From contig JAGUCH010000010.1 of NCBI GenBank assembly GCA_019096065.1, forward strand, positions 186,001 through 250,000: a stretch of DNA of 64,000 bases. The letters are read 5' to 3'. The translations under genes were made by a program, and so were the position numbers. Within the stretch, counting starts at the first letter, position 1; every line of letters starts with the position of its first letter. The notes under the pieces were generated by a model. That model worked only from the letters and a program-made list of their open reading frames with translations, was not told where the DNA came from and did not search any database. Of the stretch, positions 10,996 through 21,310 are shown piece after piece. This stretch comes from Paracyclopina nana. Taxonomy: Eukaryota; Arthropoda; Copepoda; Cyclopoida; Cyclopettidae.

Positions 10996-11060
10996 CCTTT
11001 CGGGCTTTCCCTCAGTTAACAGTAATCACAACTCACTTCATTGTTGAATCGTAGACCACC

Positions 11061-12111
11061 ATGGTAATTATAATAGCACATTCTCACAAAAGACCGAAAG
11101 CTCACTCTTCTCCCCCACGCATAGGCCCAGCCACCACAAGATATAGCTGCTGCGGTGGCCCTTGAGGTCAACCGCCAAATGAGAGCCAACGCTGCTGTTC
11201 AGCGTCGGCCTCAACAACTCCAACTGCTCCGCGAGACGGATAGCCGCTCCTTCCAGCAATGGCGGATGCATATCGAGTCCCAATTCGAGGACTCGATAGA
11301 GCCGGAAGTCACCAAGAAGATGCTGATCAAGGCATCTATTGTCGGCCTTGCGTTGGAAATGATCAATTCCATCGACAAGAAGTCGAGCAATGACGCGTAC
11401 ACCTACAAGCACTACCTCGACGACCTTGAAAAGGCCTTTGTGGACAAGTCGGCCCAAGAGGCCGCCAGGGTGGCATACGACACCGCCGCGCAGGGTCCCC
11501 ATGAATCCGTAATGACCTGGGCGGCACGCATCAAGTCGCTCTACCTGAGGGCTTTCGCCAATGACGCACTGCGGTGCGCCAAGGTCGACAAGGATCCAGA
11601 GGTCATTAGGAAGTTCACTATCAATCTGCGGGACCCTCAGACACGTTGGCTGGTAATCGCCAGCAAATATGATACGCTGACGGAGGCCGCTTCCAATGCA
11701 TCCTCCAAGGAGTGCCTGGTAGGATTAGCCGGCGGCAAGGCCAACCCCCTGGGGCAAGGGGGCATCATGCAAATCACCCAAGAGGGCACCTCAGATCAAC
11801 CCGACGTCGCCAAGATCATCGCCGCTCTAGGCGACAAGGCTAACATGAGATGCTACGGCTGCGGCGGCTACGGCCATCTCAAGGCTCAATGCACCAACCA
11901 ACGCCAAAACGGCCAACGAGGGCGAGGAGGATTCCGGGGCCGGGGACGTGGCGGCCGCGGGCGTGGCAATAACAATCCATACCACGCCGCCCCGCCGGTC
12001 TCGCCCCAAGAATATAATAAATATCGCAACGCGGCCATCGCACATGTGGCCAGTGCCCCCACGGACGCCTACACCTGGGAGGCGCCAAAAAACGGAGCCA
12101 GCCGGTCCTAA
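11061..12111 (+). CDS. gag: Gag polyprotein (spliced start)
   Basis: Structural protein of the element. The reading frame is open from 11125 to the TAA at 12109-12111 but has a TAG just upstream (11122-11124) and no suitable in-frame ATG near its start. ATG at 11061 in a strong context (ACCACCATGG) is followed at once by GTAATT, and the frame resumes after a pyrimidine tract and ATAG at 11124. Splicing out 61 nt joins the ATG to this frame, giving about 329 residues. The N-terminal two thirds are Gag-like helical sequence. A CCHC zinc knuckle (CYGCGGYGHLKAQC) lies near residue 245 and an Arg-Gly-rich tail follows, both nucleic-acid binding. Without splicing, the ATG opens only a short unrelated frame that ends near 11165. 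Alternative: a GTG start at 11155. Confidence 0.82.
11064..11124 (+). other. 61-nt intron directly after the gag ATG
   Basis: Donor GTAATT abuts the start codon. The acceptor region CTCACTCTTCTCCCCC then ACGCATAG is an excellent pyrimidine tract plus AG. The length matches the 50-62-bp introns of host genes in this window. If real, the first coding exon contributes only ATG, and splicing switches Gag translation on or off. Confidence 0.65.
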
Positions 12112-12120
12112 GGGACCGGC
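12087..12120 (+). promoter_or_regulatory. -1 ribosomal frameshift signal between gag and pol
   Basis: The heptamer A AAA AAC (12087-12093) is in the correct phase of the gag frame. Seven nucleotides later an 8-bp GC-rich hairpin, GCCGGTCC (12101-12108) with GGACCGGC (12113-12120), carries the gag stop codon in its 4-nt loop. Slipping back one base enters the frame that stays open into the protease. Slippery site, spacer length and stem all fit known retroviral -1 signals. Confidence 0.85.
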
Positions 12121-12606
12121 CATCAATGGAACCATCCATCACCTCACCAAACACGTTCACATCTGACAAGGCCCGATCATTCCTCGCCCATATTTCCAAC
12201 ATTAATAAATCATACGTATCTGAAGTTCCAATACGCCTCAACAACGTCAAATCAAGAGCACTCATCGACAGCGGTAATACGTGGAGATCGGTCATCTCCT
12301 CCACGCTTGCAACCAAATTGGGGTTCACAAAAAGCTCAACTTGCGCCCCTGATAGGAGAAACTGTCAACACAGCGGGCCAAAATCAATCTCTAGAAATAC
12401 TCGGCGAAGTACCGAAACCATTGATGCTTCACATCGGCACCTACCCGCAACCTTTCCCATTTCGACCCGCTGTCATAGCTAACCTCACCATGGACGTCAA
12501 CCTGTCGGGGCCATTCATGAAAGCCCACGACATAGACCAGCTACATAGTGCCAACTCGCTCCGCATTTCGAGGACGAATGATCAAGTTGGCAGGGGGGAC
12601 ACTTAA
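12111..12606 (+). CDS. pol: Pol, protease segment (frame broken)
   Basis: Retroviral-type aspartic protease that would mature Gag and Pol. The -1 frame continues through 12126 and contains the active-site motif LIDSGNTW near 12265. Protease-like sequence then continues in another frame from about 12335 to 12606. The change of frame falls next to an A run at 12329-12333. A further change lies by the G run at 12593-12598. No nonsense substitution is needed to explain the breaks; each is a small indel. Some Gypsy proteases keep D-S-G, as here, rather than D-T-G. Confidence 0.78.
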
Positions 12607-13139
12607 TGAAAATGACAGTCGCGCAATCAACGTCCATGCCGTCTACACACGGGGCGAAACCACAGTGGGGCCAATGTCTTGTTGCGCCATTCCCGCAAAA
12701 ATCCCCACCTGGGCCCGATCGCCGCACATCGATGGGATTGTTGAAGGATCAGGGGACTTCATGGAGGCCACTGAGCTGCACCCCTGGCAGCGAGCCCTCA
12801 TCCGACCAGATGAAAAGGGCAACTGCGTTGTCGGGGTTATCAACACTACCGCAGAGCCTCTCATTATCCACAACAACACCCGGCACGGGCAAGTCGACGG
12901 CTTGAGGCGAGTACCCACCGTGGCCAAGCTGGCAGCTGGAAGCTACGTAGCCAAGCTCGAGGGGCCCAAACCCGGCCGCAGGGCCAGTACACGGCCGAGA
13001 TGGCCCAAACCTTCATTCAAGAATTCGACCTAGAAAACAACGACATCTTGAACACCCCTCAGCTAAAAGCTCGCACCTTGGCCCTGCTGCTACAATACCA
13101 GGACACCTTCAGCCTCGATGGGTCCTCGGCCAAACCGAC
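12548..13139 (+). CDS. pol: Pol, protease-RT connecting segment (frame broken)
   Basis: Open in one frame from 12548 to 13033 and in the next from about 12990 to 13120. The content is typical of the linker upstream of gypsy reverse transcriptases: a hydrophobic segment of the type seen after proteases, then an acidic helical stretch leading into the RT fingers. Frame changes lie near 12962-12985 and at a G run at 13120-13122. I cannot assign a separate activity. Confidence 0.65.
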
Positions 13140-14131
13140 TTGGCCGAGCACCGCATCGATATCATCCCGGGTACTCAGCCCATTAACATCCGCCGGCGGC
13201 CCATCAACCCGCACTTGCAGAAGTCGCTAGAAGAACAAGTCCAGAAATGGCTCCAGGAAGGCATCATCGTCCCTATTCAGTCGCCCTGGTGCGCGCCGCT
13301 GGTTCCGGTCACCAAGAAGAATGGGAAGACCCGGTGGTGCGTAGATTACCGCGCACTGAACAAGGTAACCATCGTCGACACGCATCCCATTGGCGACATT
13401 CGGGATAACCTCAATCGGCTGGCGCACTCGCAAGTATTCTCTACCCTGGATACGACGGGAGCCTTTCACCACGTTCCCGTGAGGGCCGAGGACATCCCGA
13501 AGACAGCATTCGCGGCCAATCACTCAACGTACGCATTCGCCTACATGCCGTTCGGCCTCACCAACGCGCCCCGGACGTATGCGCGCCTCATCCAGCGGGT
13601 CTTGGAAGGGATCCCATACGACATTGCCTTGCCATACCTCGACGACGTGCTGATCCACAGCCGCGATGTAGAATCTCACTTCGGCCACCTGCAACGGGTA
13701 CTGGACGCCCATCAACGGGCTGGCCTCAAACTGCAACCATCCAAATGCCACCTGTTCCGCCGTCGCATCACGTACCTGGGGCACGTCATCACTCCTGAGG
13801 GCCTCTCTGTGGTCCCCGAGTACATCGACGTGGTCAAGAAGTGGCCCCTGCCACGAACCCGGCGGCAGCTACGCATCTTCCTGGGAAAGTGCGGCTATTA
13901 CCGGTCCTTCATCAAGGATTACCAGAAGGTCGCCAAGGCGTTGACGGACAAACTCAGCCGGGAAGAAGATGTTCCCGACACCGCCGAGTTCGAACCCCCG
14001 CTGGAATACGTTGCCGCTTTTGAGGAGCTTAAGAAGCGGCTGTGCATGGCGCCCATCCTGGCTTTCCCCGATTTTGAGAGCCCGCAGCCATTCATCCTGG
14101 ATACCGACTGGAGCGGGGACAACCAGTGCGT
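13140..14131 (+). CDS. pol: Pol, reverse transcriptase domain
   Basis: RNA-dependent DNA polymerase of the element. Conserved blocks appear in order in one open frame: WCAPLVPVTKKNGKTRWCVDYR (fingers; read from 13290), a TLD motif with the first catalytic aspartate near 13445, FGLTNAP near 13555, and YLDDVLIHS near 13635 with the two catalytic aspartates. The thumb and connection follow (TYLGHVIT, then LGKCGYYRSFI). Length and order match Ty3/gypsy reverse transcriptases, and the catalytic residues are intact. The frame changes at a G run near 14132-14135, just where RNase H begins. Confidence 0.93.
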
Positions 14132-14470
14132 GGGGCCGTCCTGTCGCAAGTACAAGGGGGAAAGGAGCGAGTCATCCTCTTTGGGGCCAAGAAGCTGACC
14201 CGGAGCCAGGCTAACTACTCCGCCACCCAAGGGGAACTCGCTGCCGTCATCATCTGGCTGCGCAAGTGGCGGTATTACCTCCAATATCGGCCTTTCATCC
14301 TCCGCACGGACCATGCCGCCCTGCAATGGATTCGCACCATGGAGGAGCCCCGTAGCATGCTTGCCAGGTGGCTGGAGACCATCAGCCAGTTTGACTTCAA
14401 GGTCGTCCACCGGGCCGGAACCAAGCACGCCAATGCCGACGCCCTGAGTCGCGCCGAGCACGTCACCGAC
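14132..14470 (+). CDS. pol: Pol, RNase H domain
   Basis: Degrades the RNA strand of the RNA-DNA hybrid. ILDTDWSG (first acidic residue) lies just before the frame change near 14132, and the domain continues in the new frame with TQGELAAV (catalytic Glu) near 14230 and LRTDHAALQW (Asp-His) near 14300, ending with the KHANADALSR motif near 14425 that closes gypsy RNase H domains. All expected acidic residues are present. The break is a one-base change in a run of G. Confidence 0.9.
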
Positions 14471-14769
14471 ACCGAGGGCACGGACGTGTCCAATGAGAGC
14501 TGCGCGGGCGTCCAAGCGATGATAGCCTCGGCCGAGGCTGCCCTGGACATGGCCAACCCCGCCGAGTGGATCCAGGGGCAAACAGAGGACGAGGATTTGC
14601 AACTGGTGCGGCGACTGATCAGCCAGCAGAGCCGACCGAGCCCTGAGCACAAAGAGGCCGCCTCCCATCGAGGCAAGATCCTGCTGGGCCTCTTTGACAG
14701 CCTCTACCTGGATGATCAAGGTCTCCTTCGGTACAAGAAGGAAGAAGGACAAGGCCGAGAGGCTCGCCA

Positions 14770-16050
14770 CCTGGTCGTGGTTCCTCGATCCTCGGAAGAA
14801 GGGCTAGTGAGGCACATTCACGAAACCATGGGTCATCAGGGCAGAGACACCACTGTTGACCGGGTCTCCCGCCGGTTCTACATGCCCAACGCCACCCGAG
14901 TTGCCGCGGAGGTCGTGGCCACCTGCCGCACCTGCCAGAAACATCAGCCGGAGACCGCGGACCAACGTCACTCACTACATTCTCACCGGGCGGGCTATCC
15001 CTGGCAAAGGGTTGCCATCGACCACGTGGGGCCCCTCAAGCCCCCTGTCGACGGACATCAGTACCTCTTCACCGTCGTGACCTCTTCAGCCGATGGATCG
15101 AGGCTTTCCCATGCGCCTCGGCCAACGCTGACACCGCCGTGAGGTTCCTGACCTCAGAGATCATCCCGCGATATGGGCTAATGGAGAACCTCCATTCTGA
15201 CCGAGGCACCCACTTCACCGCCGCCCTGTTCCAGCAAGTAGCCAAAGCACTAGGTGTCAGGCACTCTACCACGCCGGCCTACAACCCTAAGTCTAACTGG
15301 GTTGAACGGGCCCACCGGGACCTCAACGGCCTCCTGGCCAAACTGGTCTGCGGGCGACCATCCCGCTGGAAGGAAGTACTGCCCGTCGCCCTGTTTATCA
15401 TGCGCACCACCAAATGCCGCATGACCGGCTACGCCCCGTATGAATTGCTATTTGGGCGGCCTGCCACCTCGCAACTGGACCTTCTGTTTGGAGACCCCCA
15501 ACCACTTCTGAGAGAGGCCTCTGAGGCCGGGCAAGTTGCCCAGGCCCTCAAGGCTCGAATCCAGGCAGCCCATGAATGGGCCCGAAAGAACATGGCCACA
15601 TCGATCCACCGACAAAGGATGGCCTACCACAAGGACAAAACGACGTATGTCCCGGGGCAACAGGTGTGGCTGTACACGCCCACCGTGGCCCGCCACATCT
15701 CCAAGAAGCTCCAAACCTTCTGGTCAGGCCCCTGGACCATACTTAGGAAGGTCAACGACGTGACCTTCGAGATCTTGCCTGACCCCTCATGGATTCGAAA
15801 GAAGTCCGAGGTCGTCTCGATCGACAGGCTCAAATTGTACCGAGCAACGGCGGAAGATGCCCACGCGGGCAATGCCGGCACCCCGCCGCCAGCCAATGCA
15901 GATCTATCCATGCGAGGTGATGAGTTTGCTGAAGATGTTGCGCTCCCTTCCGATGATGAAGGCGACAGTGAGAACAACATCGAGCTCCCAACAACCGCCA
16001 CGAACGGTATCAGCACCGTCACCTCGGGAAACACGGTACCGCAAACGTAG
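14770..16050 (+). CDS. pol: Pol, integrase domain
   Basis: Inserts the cDNA into the genome. The zinc-binding HHCC module (HIHETMGH and later CRTCQ) lies near 14810-14945. The catalytic core follows: Asp in IDHVGPL near 15015, Asp in SDRGTHF near 15195, and Glu in NWVERAH near 15300. The frame changes near 15079 between the first two catalytic blocks. The C-terminal part has a GPY/F-like module (FWSGPWTILRKV near 15720) and an acidic tail. There is no chromodomain. DDE residues are intact. Confidence 0.9.
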
Positions 16051-16348
16051 GACCCAGGCGGAAATGCTGCAACAAGAAACAGCAGATTTCCTGGGGGCCG
16101 AAGTTGAGGTTGCCCATGGAGCATCATCTCCTGCAACCAGAACCAGATCACGCTCAGGCCAAAAATCAGATCAACCAGACCCAGAGCTACCTCCGCTGGC
16201 ACCAATCAATATGCCGCCATACAGACCCCTGGTAGCACAGCCTACGGTCACGATGCCACAATTCAGGCCACTGCCTGAAATGAGCGATTCTGAGAATGAT
16301 GATTTTGCTACACCAACAAATTCGAGCAGTGCTTCAAGCACAGAATAA
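16040..16348 (+). CDS. Pol C-terminal tail segment (frame shifted)
   Basis: After the integrase frame stops at 16050, an overlapping frame stays open to 16348 and encodes a polar Pro/Ser/Thr-rich tail. Whether it belongs to Pol after another small indel, or is a separate short product, cannot be settled from this copy. Confidence 0.4.
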   Translation, partial: RKRRTQAEMLQQETADFLGAEVEVAHGASSPATRTRSRSGQKSDQPDPELPPLAPINMPPYRPLVAQPTVTMPQFRPLPEMSDSENDDFATPTNSSSASSTE

Positions 16349-16529
16349 CAGACGAATGAGCAGCACAACAAAAAGACGGCCGCAAAATTTTGGGGGCCCC
16401 CCTAAGTATACTTTGAAAATTCTGCGGCTTGAAAGAAAGCGCAATTAATAAAGAAATAATAGCAGCACAAACCGGCAGGTGTACAATAATGAGGCAGCAT
16501 GTCAACACGTTTCCTTTACTCTCTTTTCC

Positions 16530-16537
16530 AGAAGCAA
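16530..16537 (+). promoter_or_regulatory. Splice acceptor for env mRNA
   Basis: TTTCCTTTACTCTCTTTTCC precedes AG at 16530-16531, one of the best pyrimidine tracts in the element. It lies 5 nt before the env ATG at 16537. Errantiviruses and retroviruses make env from a spliced mRNA, so this is the likely 3' splice site. The donor is not settled; GT at 11064 is one candidate. Confidence 0.6.
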
Positions 16538-18864
16538 TGTACTTCACAATACTGATGACGTTCACACTACTACTCGAGGTGCCAAGCGCACAACCCCGGC
16601 CTCAACCTGCTCTACAGGAAGGAGGAGACGGACCACCTGAAGACCCGGCTGCCACCTTCACGGTGTTTGACTGCGAGTCACCAAAATCAACCCACGAGAG
16701 CGCCGACTTGAATGACCCGGACGAATGCGATGATATCGGCACCACCTATGAATCGGCTGTCAACATCACCGTGCAGGTGCTGCAGACTGCGACGACCAAA
16801 CCCGTCGCCGCCCACCGTTGCCACGTGACCCTGACCCGCCGAAGTGACCAGATGCGGGTTCGACAGCGTCAGCTATGGGACCCAGATCGTTGCTTACCAC
16901 CAGCCCTATACCGTGTCGCCCCAGGCCTGCCGCAAGGCGGTGGAACGGGGCTACCTGATCGTCGAGGGCCAACGGGTGAATGTGACCCTCAACGTGCCCG
17001 CCAACCTGGCTTACTTCTCTCGAGGAGGTCTTGACGGAGACCACCGATGCAGGACCATGTCATTCAGCCACAACGGTGTCATGTATCACCGCTCTTACGA
17101 GCAGACCCGGATCGACGCCCTTGTCACCGCTGTCTATGGAAAACTGCACACCAGCTCTGGACGAGTGGTGTTCGATAATCACATCGTGGCCAACTACCGG
17201 GACAAGATCGTCCACGACACGCTCGAAGGCACCATGGTATGGGAAGCTCATGACACCACCTGCATGGAAGAGACCTCTGAGGTCTATCAAGGGCCCGCTT
17301 CGCTATACCCGCACCAGAACTCCACCATGCTAGGTCAGGTGGGGGATCTGCTCCTGATTGCCCGCGAAGAGGAATCCAGGTACGCAGGATTTGTCCTTAA
17401 GGGGGTCCAGTCGACCTGCCAGCGGCGGGTCTTCCGGACTCAGCTGAGGGACTTTGCAGTCGTCCTTCTCCGCCCGGGCGAGGCTCCCATCGCCGCGTCG
17501 ACCCACCTGCCGGAAGAGGTCCACCACGCTCACGTGCAAACCCAACTGGCTTTCCTGCACGCCGAGCACGCCCTGCATCTCGACGACCGGTTCAAATTCC
17601 TGCAGGACCTCATCTGCAAGAATGAGCGGAGCATCCTGCACACCAAGCTGCAGGACATGGCCAGCGGTGGGTCCTCCTACGCCACGCTTGACTCCCACGG
17701 GCCCGGCCATTTGGTCACCCGGGCTGGGGCGGTCGCCTACATCACCAGCTGCTACCCGATGCAGGCCATGACGCGTGCCTTCCCTAACTGCACGCAGGAG
17801 ATCCCCGTGTTGGTCGGGAACCACTCCCGGTTCGCGGATCCCCTCTCCTTCATCTTGGTGGACCGGCCCAGCATCATACCCTGCGACGCCATCACGCCTG
17901 TGAAGTGGAGGATCCAGGGACACTGGATGTGTGCTACTCCTAGCATCCACTCCTGCACGCCGCCATCGCAATTGGACCCCACCTCCGATCGACAACATGG
18001 ACGCCCCTACGAGATCGGTCGGGCCTAGGAGGTGGTATCTACTCCGCCCAGCAGCAGGCCGAGCACGCCCTCTACCTGCAGCTGTACCACGCGCGCGAGG
18101 CCGTGGTCACCACTCTGACGTCCAACGTCCTGAGGAACAGCTTCGCACGCGGATCGGGGGCCACCACCCTCTGGTCCGAGGACGACATCGACATGATGGT
18201 TGACCAGGTGGGCAACGCCCTCATCCCCTTCTTTTCGACCGTGGGGAAATACTGGAGCTACATGACCGGAGGTTTGGTGATCCTGGGCCTCATCAAGATC
18301 ATCCTAGGCTCTATCATCCGTATGATTATCCTGTATCGCCGCCGGGGACTGGGGTGGTGGTTGATGTATGGCCTGTGGCACACTGCCTTCATGGCTGTCG
18401 AACTCCCCTGGCGCATGGTAGCCAACCTGGGTAACGACGGACCCTTGTTCCCTGGCGACGACGATGAGGATGATGGCCACCCGGATTTCCGGCGCCGACC
18501 TCGCTGGAAGCGAGACCACCGAGAACGAGCGGCCACCGAGCTCAGTGACTTCACTGTGCAAGATGGTTCGGAAACGGGAGAGAAAGACCCTTTGGATGCT
18601 CCAGACAAGTCGACATCGCCCCTCAAGGCTCTCCGCCGGTGGACGCGGCCCGACAAGGAGACCCAAGCATATCAGGACCTCCAAGCCCAGATCCGTACGA
18701 TTCACCAGCAATACACGGATCTATACGGGGTCCTTCAGCAGACCCTTCCCCAGGCACGCATGGTTGACGCGAATGGGACCCAGCCCAGCGCTCCCGCCAT
18801 GGAGGGTCCCCCTCGAGGCTCCCTGCTAGACCTGACTCAATCCGTCACTGCGAGGACACAGTAA
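16537..18864 (+). pseudogene. env: Env-like membrane glycoprotein (frame broken)
   Basis: Envelope-type gene of the element. The start at 16537 encodes a hydrophobic signal peptide (MYFTILMTFTLLLEV). A Cys-rich ectodomain with N-glycosylation sequons follows. From about 16844 it has a Cys-Gly opening (CGFDSVSYG) and a downstream GGLDGDHRC motif. A transmembrane segment (LVILGLIKIILGSIIRMIIL) lies at about 18270-18330, followed by a long charged cytoplasmic tail ending at 18864. The frame changes near 16840 and near 18000-18027, so this copy cannot give one continuous protein. The ectodomain motifs remind me of glycoproteins of chuvirus-like negative-strand viruses captured by other LTR elements; that is recollection, not a search result. 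No clear furin site precedes a fusion peptide as in classical errantivirus env. Confidence 0.75.
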
Positions 18865-18873
18865 CCTTCTAGC

Positions 18874-18882
18874 GTGGGGTGA
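18874..18882 (+). promoter_or_regulatory. Short polypurine tract before the 3' LTR
   Basis: GTGGGGTGA immediately precedes the 3' LTR, where plus-strand priming should start. It is short and interrupted by T, so the assignment is positional. Confidence 0.5.
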
Positions 18883-19127
18883 TGTAGCAGGGAGCGTGTC
18901 GGCCTACGGGTCGACCGCTCGCTGCGCGCGCTCGCCTCGGGCGCGCGGTAGTATAACGAGTAGTATAGTGTGATCATCAGTAAAGGAAATAAATTCACCG
19001 CATTGACACGTGTTGTCTGCGGCCCAAAGACTGACCTCTGCTAGCCTCCAGGCCCGTCCCCGCTTGACGTAGCCTAGATACGAGTAGTGGCTTGATAAGT
19101 CACAGTAGTATATCTCGACCTACTACA
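18883..19127 (+). repeat. 3' LTR (245 bp)
   Basis: I compared this with the 5' LTR base by base and saw no difference. AATAAA at 18988-18993 is the polyadenylation signal of the element. Followed by the second ATTA target duplication. Confidence 0.93.
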
Positions 19128-19260
19128 ATTATCAATCTTTAAGATCTAATATTTCCTTAATATTCAACTTAAAAGATTTGATGCTCAACTTTATGATACA
19201 ATATTAAATCTTTAAGTTTATACAGCAATTATCAAGATGTAATATTTCATTTTTAAGATC

Positions 19261-20080
19261 CATAAGTCCTTTTTTGAGTTACATTATTCAATTTTTTAAC
19301 ATTTGAAAAATAAGAAAAAATCGAAGAAAGTATAATTCGACTTTTTTATGTGAGTTTGGCAAAGTAATGGAAAAATTAAATTGAGTAATTTCAGAAAAAC
19401 ACAAAATTAGGATTTAATGACAATCAAATTGGCTTTTACTCGGAATCTCGGTGCTAATTACAAATTTTGTAATTATTCACTTCGAGGAATTTCCTTCCTT
19501 TATCTTCAACCTTTTTTCTTGCAGGAAGAAAAAAAGCCATGTAAATTTCATTCTGAAGATGAAAATGTGAGAGGAGTAGCCATTTTTTTCCCAGTTGGAG
19601 ATCCCATTTTGGTGTCGGCAAATCCTTTTGATATAAAAATAATTTGGCAAAAACGATCTTTAAAAAAATTAAATTATCTAACTTTCTCAAAATAATTCAT
19701 CGATTGAAAAATTGCTGTTATCTTTTCATAAATTAGTTTCGAATTATGAAAAAATACCATCATTCTTTTTAAGGCCTAAAAACTACTTAAAAGTGACTTT
19801 TACAAATGTCGTGAAATGGGAGCTGGGAAAATGTTTGAAGTGCATTCTTGAAAGACCTATGATCATCTGAATTCGGAGAAATCGTCGTTTTCATGCTTTG
19901 TCATTCGGGGTGAAAAAGTGATCCATCATGAGGTCACAGCCAAATGTCATCAAGTGTCAACTTGGAAGTAATCTCCCTGGATTAAAGGGAATTCCTCCTA
20001 AGAACTCGCCAAGTGCACCACCAACTTCAACGCAGTCAGCAGTAGCTCACACTCCCAACTTCTTAACGGGTTTATCACAT
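19261..20080. other. Unannotated DNA
   Basis: Resumes AT-rich host sequence. Complementary open frames at 19417-19695 (+) and 19454-19690 (-) have no recognisable domain. Confidence 0.4.
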
Positions 20081-20084
20081 CACT

Positions 20085-20395
20085 CTTGAGCTGATGAGCT
20101 GAGTCGCTCACGAGCTGATTCACTCACGAGCTGAGTCGCTCACGAGCTGAGTCGCTCACGAGCTGAGTCGCTCACGAGCTGAGTCGCTCACGAGCTGAGT
20201 CGCTCACGAGCTGAGTCGCTCACGAGCTGAGTCGCTCACGAGCTGAGTCGCTCACGAGCTGAGTCGCTCACGAGCTGAGTCGCTCACGAGCTGAGTCGCT
20301 CACGAGCTGAGTCGCTCACGAGCTGAGTCGCTCACGAGCTGAGTCGCTCACGAGCTGAGTCGCTCACGAGCTGAGTCGCTCACGAGCTGAGCTTC
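20085..20395. repeat. Highly uniform 16-bp array (GAGCTGAGTCGCTCAC)
   Basis: About 19 copies, nearly identical, so recently expanded or homogenised. There are no unique spacers, so it is not a CRISPR-like array. Confidence 0.95.
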
Positions 20396-20864
20396 TGAGT
20401 CCATTGAGAGCTGAGTCGTTTATTCACTGAGTCACTTTGCCTCATTTGAGCTGAGTCGCGTGCTCAGTTGCTCAGCTGTTGAGCTCAGGGCTCAGTCCTC
20501 GATTCCTGGGCAACTATATTAAGTAGCTGAGCCAAAGAAAATATGACAAATGAGTGAGGATGAAAAAGGCCATTTAATCTTTGTCTGTGGCCCTTTAAAT
20601 TGAGATTTGCTTTGAAAAAGAAATAAAAGGGGTTGAAGGGAGCCCAGAATAGCCCCCCCACAAATGCAGTGCAACAAAACCGAGAGCATAACTAACATGC
20701 AATTATGCATGGAAAATTACCCAGCAGCTACAATAAGACGAAATTAGAGAGAGAGAGAAGTGCTGCTTTTTCACACGAAACATGTTTTGTTCTGCGACCA
20801 GAATCGAGCCCAGCTCATCTACTCTAACCCATTTTTGACTTGTTGTCTTAGAAATTGCTTTGGT
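20396..20864. other. Unannotated DNA
   Basis: Degenerate leftovers of the neighbouring array, a short AG run near 20745-20758, and no gene that I can support. Confidence 0.4.
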
Positions 20865-21310
20865 GCTACTTTGACTTAAGCTGACTTAAAATAAGTCCTG
20901 ATTTAATATGGACTAAAATAGGACTTTCTTTTATTGACTAATAGTAAACTTAAGTTGACTAATGGCAAACTTAAGTTGACTTACGGCTAACTTAAGTTGA
21001 CTTAATCCTAACTTAAGTTGACTTAAGCCTAACTTAAGTTGACTTAAGGCTAATTTAAGTTGACTTAAGACTAACTTGAGTGGACATAAGCCTAACTTGA
21101 GTGGACATAAGCCTAACTTATGTTGACTTGAGCCAAACTTATGTTGACTTAAGCCAAACTTAAGTTTAATTAAGCCTAACTTAAGTAGATTAATGACGAA
21201 TTTAAGTTGACTTACGCCTATCTTAATTTGACATACGTCTAACTTAATGAGTTATGTCTTTCTGGATGTTGCTTAATACTTAAATTGACTTAAGCCTCAA
21301 TTGTTTTACC
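20865..21310. repeat. AACTTAAGTTGACTTAAGCCT array (about 20-21 bp)
   Basis: About twenty degenerate copies. The CTTAAGTTGACTTAAG core is itself partly palindromic. Confidence 0.88.

Larger units (their letters stand above)
9882..19127 (+). mobile_element. Full-length env-bearing Ty3/gypsy-type LTR retrotransposon, 9,246 bp
   Basis: Two 245-bp LTRs that begin TGTAGCAGGG and end CCTACTACA flank gag, pol (protease, reverse transcriptase, RNase H, integrase) and env. The flanking duplication is ATTA on each side. Domain order PR-RT-RH-IN and a GPY/F-like integrase tail place it in the gypsy group; env makes it errantivirus-like in organisation. The element is visibly richer in G+C than the host DNA. 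I found no difference between the LTRs, so insertion was recent, yet pol and env carry several one-base frame breaks. Confidence 0.95.

Noticed and set aside
11948..12166. Alternative plus-strand frame across the gag end
   Set aside because: Wrong phase for the -1 frameshift, no motif, and produced by the Arg/Gly-rich coding of gag.
13919..14770. 283-codon minus-strand open frame in the retroelement
   Set aside because: Antisense shadow of RNase H and integrase sequence, favoured by the high G+C of the element.
20085..20395. Possible CRISPR-like array
   Set aside because: Direct head-to-tail 16-bp copies without spacers in a eukaryotic genome; ordinary minisatellite.
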